Assembly (NCBI RefSeq): GCF_026210795.1
Contig: NC_089436.1
Coordinates: 1,116,001-1,180,000, forward strand
Length of the DNA: 64,000 nucleotides
From: Rhizophagus irregularis
Taxonomy: Eukaryota; Glomeromycota; Glomeromycetes; Glomerales; Glomeraceae
Reading direction: 5' to 3'
Positions 26,580 to 36,363 of this stretch are shown in pieces. The translations under genes were made by a program, and so were the position numbers. Each line of letters starts with the position of its first letter. Within the stretch, counting starts at the first letter, position 1. The notes beneath the pieces are model-generated. The model was not told where the DNA came from. It saw only the letters and a list, made by a program, of their open reading frames with translations, and did not search any database.

Positions 26580-28264
26580 AATTAATTATAAGTGGATTTG
26601 GTTTAAGAAAAAAGTTCGTTATGTGTCAAAATCAGTTTATCCCGATCGTTACTGGCTGTATCATGAAAAATTCAACAAGAAAATCCTAACGATAATCTGA
26701 TTCAATCACGAAAAACGATATCAGCTTTAATTGATTGAAAGTAAAATAGATTCCTTATTAACAATAAAAAGCTTTTATTCCGTCAGTTCATATAAATACT
26801 AATTTTATAGGTTTATAGACGTCAATAATATGCTATTAGAGATTTTCTCAATAAGAACAACATATTCCTAAAAAGCATTTAATTCACCATATCTTCACTA
26901 GGTAGAAGTACTATATTCATAAAATAAGTTTCTATTAATATATCAATGATCTTAAGATTATTTTATAATTGATGGAAATTTGATGAAATTGCTCTAAGCT
27001 ATGGAAGAATTAGAGGTATGAATATTTTCTAATAGAGAGAGTGATGAGCATGAAGAAAAAAAGACAAATATGTTTAGAATATTTTAATTTACGTTATTTT
27101 TCGTGTTTTATAAGTAAAAAAAAAAAATGTTTTTTTTCTCGTAGTCAATTAATCCATTACTAGTGAAACAAAAATGTTAATAAATAAAAGTAAACAATGA
27201 AATCTCGTGTAAATAATAGGTTTTGAATCTTAGTTCATTATATTTAAATATAAAAATTGTTTACTTATTGAAATCGATATCACGAAACAACCATTTTTTA
27301 TAGGGCTTATTCCATAATTTATTCGTGTGTTAATTATATCATAAGGATTATATGAATTTTGGTAAATTTAAATATCTAAAATTTATTATACGTTTGAAGG
27401 AGATAGCAAGATGCGGTAAGCAAGATATTTTCTACTGTTATATTATTACAGGCACGAAACAGCAATGCTTTATTTTTATTTATTTTTCCTTTGTTATCCA
27501 ACGTACTTGAAATAATGAATCAATAGTAGAAATTGTAACATGTCTCTGATCGAAATTTTTATTTAATAAAATTACTCTGTAATATTCTCCTGATTACAGA
27601 TTTCAGAAATTTCGCCAGAAATCCTTTTTTAATTAAAGATTACTTTTATCTCATCATCTTTATTTGTCATCTAACTAAATAACATGTAAAAAGTAAAAGG
27701 ACGCGTCACGTTAATAGTTTAATCAATAGTTTATCGTATAAGCATGATCATCGGCGGCTGCAGGATAATACAGTTATGGTTAAAATATCATCCGAACTGT
27801 TTCGCAGTTCGGTGATATTCTAACCCCCTATAGTACAGAGTTACCTCTTGATATAATTTTTAGTAAAACGCGGAATTTTCCATTTTCAGTTAAAAATAGA
27901 TTTAAATTTTGATTTTATTTATCATAATATGTCATTCGATGTGATCGAAAAATCATCAAATTAATCTTAATTTTTTGTTAAAAATTCTTAAAAAATTGTG
28001 TGAAATGCAGTACATAATCATAATTACATAACAACGTCCGAAGAGAATTTACCATAAATGTTAATATTACTATTTTAATTTGATTCTTCACAACCCGAAA
28101 AAAGAAACGAATAAATCGAAATTCGATAGAACAAAGGAAATAAATTTCCGTCATAACGAATGATAACGATAACGAACATGGTGTTAAATGAAAATAAAAG
28201 AATTAGGAAGTATTGTTTTTCAATAAAGGCCAATTTTTTTCTTATCGCAATTTTACTAACGATT
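26580..28264. other. AT-rich intergenic stretch, no gene seen
   Basis: There are no supportable reading frames. A small hairpin at about 27786-27822 (AAAATATCATCCGAACTG facing CAGTTCGGTGATATTC) is the only structure noticed. The last part is the 3' flank of copy D. Confidence 0.5.
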
Positions 28265-29895
28265 TTAGTAATCTATTTCAGTTATGTCATGTTGCGATAA
28301 TGATCGACTAGAATATATAGCTCTTTCATGACATGGTAAAATGTTAAATTGTAATTGTTTTAAGTTTGAGAATCTAATTTCTTCAGCAACGCTAAATTGA
28401 TTGGATAAATCCGACGGTTCAGGATCGTCGCATATTGCTATAGTCCAATTTCCTAAATACTCGCAAAGTTGTGATGCTGTTGGCCTATTGGATGGGTCAG
28501 CATCTAAACATTGTAACATTAATTTACTGAATATATGTGGAGTTTCACTGACAATAATTGGTCTTAATCTAGAGCAAATTTGTTGTATAAGTTGTGAATC
28601 ATGAGGTCTATCACAGTAAGGGCGTACACCAGCTGATAACATCCACATAATCATGCCGAAACTGTATATGTCAGATTCTTTGGTTAATGTATATCCATTA
28701 AAGATTTCGGGATCAATGAAAGGTATTACGCCGTAAACTTGTTTAGAAGATATTTGTTTATCAACAGGACCGTGTAATCCTGTGTCTGCAATTTTAGTAT
28801 CTATTGAATTTATTTCCTTCTCAACTAGTATGTTCCCTCCGTGTAAATGTCCGTGAATGAGGTCACGTTCATGAATAAAATCAAGACCAGTTGATATTGC
28901 CCATAACATATCTACAATATCTCTCCAGTAAATAAAGGACTCCCATGGATTCGTCAAGATACGAATATAAATTCCCATTTTCATAATATCTCATGACGAA
29001 CATGTAACACGATGTCATATCCCTGTAAAAAATCTGTTTTATCTTTCCATGTTTTTTCCGTGAATGTATCATTTTAATGGAATTTATAGCCTTAAATCAT
29101 GGAAATTTTCATCTCGCTAACACGGATATCCGTGAATGTATCATTTTCACGGAATTTTTACGGAAGACACGGAGAAATAATGGAAATATCCGGATAAAAA
29201 TTTTTTATAGGGATATCTTTAGTCATGCCAAAATAATCTGCAAGTGATCCACTTTGCAAGCACTTATGATATTTGCGTAACTTAAAAAAAAAAAGAAAAG
29301 AAAGAAAATTTGTTAGATAAAAAATTGAGGACATATTTCATAATTCATTAAGTCTTTATATTCGGAATTTATTGAAAAATTCTTAAATTATAGCTAAATA
29401 CTTTCGGATAAATTAACTAATAACAAGACTGTGTAACGATTGAATACTAACTTGATTTATAAATTCTTGACTCATATTATGAGAATTATCTAAACGTTTC
29501 AATATAACCTTAATCGGACCATTACGGGACCATACTCCAGCTTCTTCGTCCAGATTCCAAGTTGGCCCTTTCATCCATATTGCAGAATAAATTGAACTGA
29601 AAGCGCCTCGTTTATTTGTATTCTCAACCAGATCGAATTGATCAAATTCAATCCATTCAAGGTAGTCTGTATTACCATTTGCATTTAGTTGAGTAAATCT
29701 AATAAGTTCATCTATGTTAGGATTTCCGCTGGTCCAATTGCGGAAATTTTCTTTCAAAATTGCAATATCGCAAGTTTCACACCATGCTGCCGCTGTTCGT
29801 TGTCGTTTGCAATTTGAACAGTTGCCGTATAATTGAGATTTAATGTTCAAAATGATCTCCTGATCGGAAGAGCGTGACTGATCTGCAAAATCCAT
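28265..29895 (-). pseudogene. Zinc-ribbon pseudokinase, copy D, broken by a MITE and a frameshift
   Basis: On the minus strand, exon 1 is 29895-29452 (148 codons, intact; CSNC/WCETC ribbon, VILKRL). The 171-bp intron uses donor GTTAGT and a normal pyrimidine-rich acceptor. Exon 2 begins at 29280 (LRKYHKCLQSGSLADYFG) and ends at the stop at 28265. Two lesions disable it. A 192-bp family-B MITE (29021-29212) sits after the TKD codons and adds 196 bp with its target duplication. A 4-bp duplication near 28927-28937 shifts the frame just before WRDIVDMLW. The rest, including IHGHLHGGNIL, ADTGL and the tail, is still open in the shifted frame, so the loss is probably recent. An intact sister (C) lies 10 kb away. 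A shortened exon-1-only product could still be made. Confidence 0.82.
29021..29212. mobile_element. Family-B MITE inserted in exon 2 of copy D
   Basis: It starts CCCTGTAAAAA and ends AAATTTTTTATAGGG. ATAT flanks both sides; because of the repeat this could be a 2- or 4-bp duplication, or a TA site. Removing the element and one flank restores KDMTSCYM, matching the KDPTSCYM of intact copies. Read with the gene, its end TTTTTACAGGG looks like a splice acceptor, but no donor is present at the other end. Confidence 0.8.
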
Positions 29896-30267
29896 ACGAA
29901 TTTGTTTTTATTTATTTATTTATTTTTTTTTAAAAAAAAAAAAATTGAAGTGCTTTATAAGCATAAGTAATTAAGGTTTTGTTATGTAAGCTATTCCAGA
30001 AAAGAAACGGATAAGACTTTTCTCATATATACAAATAGTGCAAAAATTCTAACAAAAAGTTCTTTTTTTTTTTGTATAATTCGTGTAACGCCAATCAAAC
30101 GTGATCATCACAATCGATTTCGGCAACATAAACAAATATTTGTTTTAAAACGGGTTTTTGAAACAAAAAATTAATATCAGAATAAAGTTGTAAGACATAA
30201 TAAGAGTCATTGCTGCAGGGAATTACATTAAAGTTTATATCATTTGATGAAAAGATGGTACAATTCG

Positions 30268-30370
30268 CAATTTTATCCGTTATTTCTGTAAAAACTCCGT
30301 AAAAATGATAAATTCCGTGATATAAGGTTTTTTATTCCGGAAATATCAGCCTTTTATGGAAAATACAGGG
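30268..30370. mobile_element. Degenerate family-B MITE upstream of copy D
   Basis: TTTTATCCGTTATTTCTGTAAAAACTCCG and the end AAATACAGGG are family-B features. The block is absent from the equivalent position upstream of copy C (about 19665), so it inserted after the C/D duplication. Confidence 0.55.
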
Positions 30371-30809
30371 TCGTAATATTTAATTCTTTTTTTTCTATTA
30401 TTACTAAATTTAATAAAATGCATCAATACTAAAATTTATTTTATTTCCGTATAATTGACAAAAAAGTTGAACAAGTTGAACACAATATCCAAACTCGAAT
30501 CTCCTTACATACAACCTTATTTATAGGGATGTCAAGCAATTCAGTTCAGGTTCTAAACTCGATTAAACTAGTTTGAATCCGATTTCAAACTGATCTACAT
30601 AAGTCAGATTTCAAATCATGTTTGGAACTATGCTTACGAATATATTAGTAAAGCTTGCTTACTCAAGCAGTTAGTTTAAATCTGATTTATTACGCTATTT
30701 GTTATTAATAAAATACACAAAGTATTATTTTATTTGTAGCATATATAGTATAAAATATGCAATATTTATTGAAATTTTATTTACTATACAAATATATTTA
30801 TTTTTTTAT

Positions 30810-32866
30810 TTATTCAATAATATTTGCATCATACCATGACTTTAAACAAAGGCTTGCACGAATATTCTCTTCTGACAATCTATTTCGTGTTGGGCTAATT
30901 GTATGTTTAGCAACGGAAAATATTTGTTCACTAGGCACACTTGTTGCTTGTACAATCAAGTAATCCCGTGCCATTTGTGCAAGCCCAGCGTAACGAATAT
31001 CAGTTGATCGTACTTTCCAGAATTCCAATACATTACAATCTTCTTCAATTGATAAGAAATATTCTTCAAGAATGTTATGCATATTATGCATGTAATTTCC
31101 AGTGGTCAATGACATGGATTTGAGATGTTTTTTGAAATAGTTTCTTGAAGAATTACTTGTGTTATCAGAATTAGATTCTTCTGATTCTTTTGCATATCTT
31201 GCATAAGTATTATACATTAGTGTACGTATCCTTTCAGTTGTTTCATTATCAAAAGATGATAATTTTGTGTTTGGATCCAGGACAACTGATAAATAGCAAC
31301 AATCTTGGAGGATAGCCCAATAGTCATTAAGTTTTTTATACATTCTTCGCGCAATTTGACCCTTTATTGATGGCATTATATTACCATTTTCACTTGCATC
31401 ATTTAAAATTTTTAGAATAACTGGAAATATTATGTGTAAATCACCCATTGTTGGATATGATGAGGAGGATAAAAGATTTGTAGCTTTAGCCATAGGTTCA
31501 AGTAATGTAGCAATTGTCTTATTAAAGGAAGTATTTATATATTAATAAATTAATAATAAATAAAAAAATTATGTAAATTATTAAAAAAATATTTACATTA
31601 ATTTCGTTCCAGTCTTTCTCATTCAAGTAACGATCCTTTAGTATAATATTACTATCAACAAGAATATCAGTCATATCACGTATTCGACACATTTTGTCTA
31701 TCATAATATATGTGCTATTCCAACGTGTTGGTACATCCAAATCAGGTATAAGAAAAGGTTTTCCTTTTAATTCAAAGATTTTCTTAAGATCCTCAAATAA
31801 AGGCTGTGATTTACGAATGTAACTAGCACCCTATAAAAACGAAATGTGTTAAATTTGTTTTATATTTGTGCTCATGTGTAATAAATGTCTAAAAAAGTAC
31901 CATTTTGTCCAATTTATGTCTTATTACAAAAAAACAAAAATTAAACAAAATGGTGCTTTTTTAGACATTTATTACACATGAGCACGAATTTAAAATAAAT
32001 TTAACACATTTCGTTTTTATAGGGGCAAAGTTACGCAACTTTGTAATAGAATTGGCAATAATTTTCATGCCATCACTAACAGCAAGATTTAGAACATGTG
32101 CTGCACAGTGAACATGTTCAAAATCAAGATTGTTATATTTAGACTGAAGTACTTCACTGAGTGTGCGTCCAAACACATTCATGTTTGCTGCATTGTCTGT
32201 AGTTACAGAAAGAATTCGTGCACCAATATTGTAATAAGTAATTGTTTCTAGCACTTTTTCAGTAATATAACTCCCTGTATGTCGTTCATGAAGTGGTACC
32301 ATATCCAGTAAAACTCGTGTCATGGTCCAGTTTTCATTGATCCAATGAAGTGTAATGGCTAGATATCCAAGATTCGTACAGGAGGTCCATGCATCAGTTG
32401 TGATTGAGAACTTATGCTGGGTCTTTTCAAAAAAATTATAAAGCATTTCTCGTTTATGATTATACAATTTTATAATACTTTCGGAAATTAATTGTCTTGT
32501 TGGAAGTTGAAATCGTGGATTTAATGAATTAACAAATAGTTGAAAATCACTATTTTCAACAAGGAAAAATGCTTGTTGATCCGTAATTATCCATTTGATC
32601 AGATAGTTCATAATTTGAATTTTAATTTCATTTTTTTCATCATAGGGTTCAATTATTTGTGTATTATTTGTGAATATTTCATTAAATTTGCTTTGATTTT
32701 CATGTTTAAAATGTGCCTTAATAGTAGTAAGTCCTGTCTCAATAGAATAACCCTTATGACAAAGTTGACAATATCGCTTGTTGTCAATTTCATCAAGAAA
32801 ATTCCAAAGAGGATCAGTCTTTCGTCGTTTTGGTAAATGATTTGTTATTTCTGATAATGCTTCCAT
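30810..32866 (-). pseudogene. hAT-family transposase with BED zinc finger, interrupted by a MITE
   Basis: On the minus strand the coding parts are 32866-32025, 31825-31597 and 31517-30810. The last two are separated by a 79-bp intron (GTAAAT...AAG). An N-terminal BED finger (YCQLCHKGY...KAHFKHE) is followed by the RNase H-like core: ITTDAWTS, SVTTDNAANM and HVHCAAHVLNLA. Then come PTRWNSTYIM and a C-terminal hATC dimerisation region with PSEQIFSVAKHTISPTRNRL. Apart from the family-C MITE between NFA and SYIRKSQ, which introduces a stop, the reading frame is complete. It was thus probably active until recently. In a healthy element this enzyme cuts and re-inserts the transposon ends. Confidence 0.88.
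31829..32024. mobile_element. Palindromic family-C MITE inside the hAT transposase
   Basis: This 196-bp almost perfect palindrome has ends CCCTATAAAAACGAAATG and CATTTCGTTTTTATAGGG, and its centre carries AAAAGTACCATTTTGTCCAAT facing ACAAAATGGTGCTTTTTTAG. GCA is duplicated on both sides. Removing the element and one GCA restores codons for NFASYI. Confidence 0.85.
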
Positions 32867-33135
32867 TTTCCAGTATAAAGTTTGATGAAAAATAAATTAT
32901 TTGAATAATTAAACAATTTAAGTTCAAATGTGAATTAATCTTAAAAATAAAAAAGCTAAATATTTATACAATACTAAAATTATACTAAATTATATTATAG
33001 TTTATGCTCTATTGAAATTATGCTTAATTATACTACTGTATTATGCTTTATGCTCAAAAACTGATTTTAAATCCGATTTGAAGCATATTGAGTTTTAAAT
33101 ATTATTAGTGGAGTCACATGACCCTAAAACTCGGT

Positions 33136-33946
33136 TAGGGATTGGAACCGGTTAAGGCGGTTAACCGGTTAAGACCTCTCAAAAAACGGTTAACCGGTTA
33201 ATTTAACCGGTTAAATTAACCGACTAATTAACCGGCTAACTTAACCGGTTAAAATACAGATCATCCTAAATTAGTAATTCCTAGCCAACTTCTAACTTTA
33301 ACTTTACTAGCATTAACTTTAATTTTGCCCACCCTAATAGATTCGATGATAAACCTGCAATCTTATATTTTAATATAATATATTGCATATGATATTTATA
33401 ATTTAACATTGTTTATGTTAAAATATTCTAAAGTTATAACCTTGATTTATGCAGAAATCAGCATATGATCGGGTATAGTATTTTAAATAAGAAAAAATGC
33501 AAAAATTTGAATACTACAGTGGCCATCAGAATTGGAATGGAATTTCGGATAGAACTAAAAATATAATTAAAAAACTTTTCAACTTAGTGCTGATACCGGT
33601 GACCACTGCATGACTGGGTAGTAAGTAATTACAATATACTGTATGTAATTTTTTACTAATGTATACATTTTAATATAAATATTTACCAGAAATTACTCTT
33701 TAAAAATAATACTATTTAGTTAAAAACACAAAAATTTATCTTTAAACGCGCGTTAAAATACAAAAAATAGGCCTCTAAACACACGTTAAAATATAAAATT
33801 TATATATTAACCGGTTATTACCGGTTAGCTTCATTACAAATTAACCGGTTAATTAACCGACTAATTAACCGACTATTAACCGGTTAGACGCTCTAATTAA
33901 CCGGTTATTAACCGGTTAAGCTTTTTTTTGACGGTTCCAATCCCTA
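33136..33946. mobile_element. 811-bp non-autonomous hAT-like element rich in TTAACCGGTTAA
   Basis: The ends are TAGGGATTGGAACCG and CGGTTCCAATCCCTA, perfect inverted repeats, flanked by a perfect 8-bp duplication AACTCGGT. Both subterminal regions carry many overlapping TTAACCGGTTAA palindromes, likely transposase-binding words. It has no coding frame and sits inside the larger hAT element. Confidence 0.85.
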
Positions 33947-34064
33947 AACTCGGTTCAAGTAGTTTTTAGCTTAAATCAGGTTTTTCGAACTCAAATAACA
34001 TCCCTACTTTTTTAACAATGAAGCTAACTGTATTAACAAGATTAAGTTAAATTTGTTTGTATCT

Positions 34065-34138
34065 TTCTTAAAAATTTTATCCGTAATTTCTGTAAAAACA
34101 TGGAATAAAAAAAAACACGGAATAAATTTTTTATAGGG
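34065..34138. mobile_element. Short family-B MITE with TCT duplication and empty site
   Basis: A 74-bp remnant contains TTTTATCCGTAATTTCTG and ends AAATTTTTTATAGGG. It is flanked by TCT on both sides. The copy-C block reads straight through this point (GTATCTCACATTTTT near 19896), which gives an empty site. Confidence 0.6.
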
Positions 34139-34171
34139 TCTCATTTTTTGACAGTAGTTCCTGCGGATTAT

Positions 34172-34290
34172 CCCTATTTTCAGAAAAATGATCACGTGAC
34201 CGAGATTCTTCGGAATTAAAACTAGAAAAATGATCATTTATCGTCATTTTACTTATTTATCGGAATTTTTCCAGAAATTTTTTTATAGAG
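34172..34290. mobile_element. Family-A MITE with TAT duplication
   Basis: It begins CCCTATTTTCAGAAAAATG and carries ATCACGTGACCGAGATTC, followed by a family-A core with a short internal duplication (ATTTATCG twice). It ends TTTTTTTATAGAG. TAT flanks both sides. Confidence 0.55.
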
Positions 34291-34691
34291 TATAATTTAG
34301 ACAGTAATAGGCTGAAAGTAATGTAATTTTGTTTTGATCCAATTTAAATTTTATATTATTATCGTTTTAACTTTTTGCAAAAAAAGTTTATATAAAATTT
34401 AAAATTTTTATTATAAATGATTATTTTATCTAGCCAGGTCATTCGAAGGTCATTCAGGGGTCATTACAAAATGGCCAAATGATCTGGTCATTTTCCATCA
34501 CTGTTAATTAAATAGACAAATTCTTTGATTAATTCTCCTATAAGTCAAGTACACTATATATTGGAAGTCATCTGACATCCTCTTGCATTCCTTATTAAAT
34601 ATCTTTGAATATTTACGTTCTAAATTTACTTAATTTGCTTTAAAAGACCTCCAATCGCTTTAATGAACACTGCAATAACTGGTCGATGGCT

Positions 34692-35060
34692 ACAGTCAGA
34701 ACTCGATATAACGATTCGCGAAAGAATTTTTTCTGAGTAAAAACTGTCTATAAATAATTTTATCGCTATAAACAAATTTTATATAAATTTCTCAACAAGA
34801 TATTACCTGACATCGGCCAAATATTAACTATTTTCGGCCAGCACTATGCAATGATCACCTGACATTTATCTATACTTCGATTTTGGCCTCGAAATGGTCA
34901 AAATTTATTAATTTCTATTGGATAACATTATATTAGTAACGTTAATACGATAAATAAATAAATACAATTTAACCAAATACAATTATATTTATAGTAAACC
35001 TCGATGTAAACCGTTTTATTGATAGAAGTTGATATCACGAAGTTCTAACCGGAGAGTCGT
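34692..35060. mobile_element. Tc1/mariner-like MITE, right end eroded
   Basis: The left end ACAGTCAGAACTCGATATAA matches the element at 59428. Shared inner words include CTATGCA...GATCACCTGACATTTAT and GGCCAGCACT. The right terminus is cut short after CTAACCGGAGAGTCGT. Confidence 0.5.
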
Positions 35061-35162
35061 ATGTTTACATATACTGTATTACGAACTGAAAATTAAGAAA
35101 ATGTAAAAAAAGGTACTGTATTGTAAATATACATTTTCTTAATTTTCGTAATACGGTTACAG

Positions 35163-35622
35163 TACATTTCGCCGAAATTCATCTCACCGAAACCCATTTC
35201 GCCGAAGCCATTTCACCGAATCGTCCATTTCGCCGTAAATGGTAGCGATTAACATTTTAATAAAAATATTCATCGTGCAATGAAAATAAAAATCAAATTA
35301 TTTTTAGAGATTTTTTTTTTTCCAGGATATTATCACTTTAACATTCAAGAAATAGTAAATAAATAACTTTATTTTCCCGAAGACATTTATTCACGAAAAA
35401 GTAAGTAAAAAAAGACTATTAATACAGTATATTATAAACAACGAGTAAATTTAATAAAAATCAGCTAATTTAAAAATTTTTCTAGAAAACATTTCTTTTA
35501 TGTATTTAATATAAAAACAATAAAATAACCAAAATGGAATAAATAATTTTTCGGCGAAATGTCCATTCGATAAAATGGCTTCGGCGAAATGGACTTCGGC
35601 GAAAAGTCCGGATACCGTAAAT
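35163..35622. mobile_element. Inverted-repeat element with reiterated CATTTCGCCGAA motifs
   Basis: The left arm holds about six imperfect CATTTCGCCGAA/CATCTCACCGAA words. The right arm has the complement (TTCGGCGAAATGG several times). The ~300-bp interior is AT-rich and non-coding. The layout resembles 15869-16392 and 55731-56707. Confidence 0.5.
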
Positions 35623-36068
35623 ATTTATACGTAAATATATACGATCGATATAAATTTAGGCGTAATACCTTAAGATTACCCACCCCTACATATCAAGGGC
35701 GAAATCCCGGTACTTGAAAATAAGTTTATACGTCAATAAACTTTGTTGTTATGTGTTAAATGAAAAAGAACAATTTTATGCTAGATAAAATTTAATACGT
35801 GAAAATCTATTGTTATTTTAGAAGATTTGCCGACATAGATTCTAATTAACTTAGTTATTAGAGCGATTCAATAAATATCATGGCGAAACCGTATTATTAT
35901 TAAATATACAAATGTCATATTCTGTCTATATATAATAATAAAAAAATTCTGAATAAAATACGAAAAAAAAATTGTGCTTGTGATATAATTATAATACTTA
36001 TTTTATATGAAACGAGTACATAATTAATTTTTGAACGAAGAGCCTTAGAAACTTCTGCATAAATAAAG

Positions 36069-36320
36069 TAATAAAATGTTAAGTTTGAGTTAGTGATTTC
36101 GAAAACGAATAAATGATATAATAAGAGAAATTGATTTTTTGATTGTAATTAAGTAACAAAATGTTAAGTTTGGATTTGTGATTTCGAAAACGAATAAATG
36201 ATATAATAATAGAAATTGATTTTTTGATTATAATGAAGTAACAAAATGTTAAGTTTGGGTTTGTGAAAAACGAATAAATGATATAATAAGAGAAATTGAT
36301 TTTTTGATTGTAATGAGAAT
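36069..36320. repeat. Three tandem ~84-bp repeats downstream of copy E
   Basis: Each unit reads AAAATGTTAAGTTTG...GAAAACGAATAAATGATATAATAA...GATTTTTTGATT. The third copy lacks a few bases. One related unit is found at the same position 3' of E' (54300-54370). It lies just outside the gene's 3' end. Confidence 0.7.
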
Positions 36321-36363
36321 CGAAATATACTATTTAACGCATGAAAGTGCCAATCCTAACCAA

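Larger units (their letters stand above)
30524..34006. mobile_element. hAT transposon of ~3.5 kb with two nested insertions
   Basis: The ends are TAGGGATGTCAAGC (left) and the complement of TAGGGATGTTATTTG (right). The flanks CTTATTTA (30516-30523) and CTTTTTTA (34007-34014) agree at 7 of 8 bases, the hAT target length. The duplicated block of copy C has the uninterrupted site (AAACTTTTTTTAACAATG near 19840), so the boundaries are confirmed by a natural empty site. Inside are a transposase gene on the minus strand, a family-C MITE (31829-32024) within that gene, and an 811-bp non-autonomous hAT-like element (33136-33946). Confidence 0.85.

Noticed and set aside
29021-29212. The MITE in copy D acting as a new intron
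   Set aside because: Its end gives an acceptor-like TTTTTACAG in gene sense, but no GT or GC donor lies at the other border, and a second frameshift exists downstream.
31829-32024. The MITE in the hAT transposase as a spliced intron
   Set aside because: No donor or acceptor at its borders. The target duplication and palindrome fully explain it.
32540-32836. 98-codon plus-strand frame
   Set aside because: It is the antisense shadow of the hAT transposase BED-finger region.
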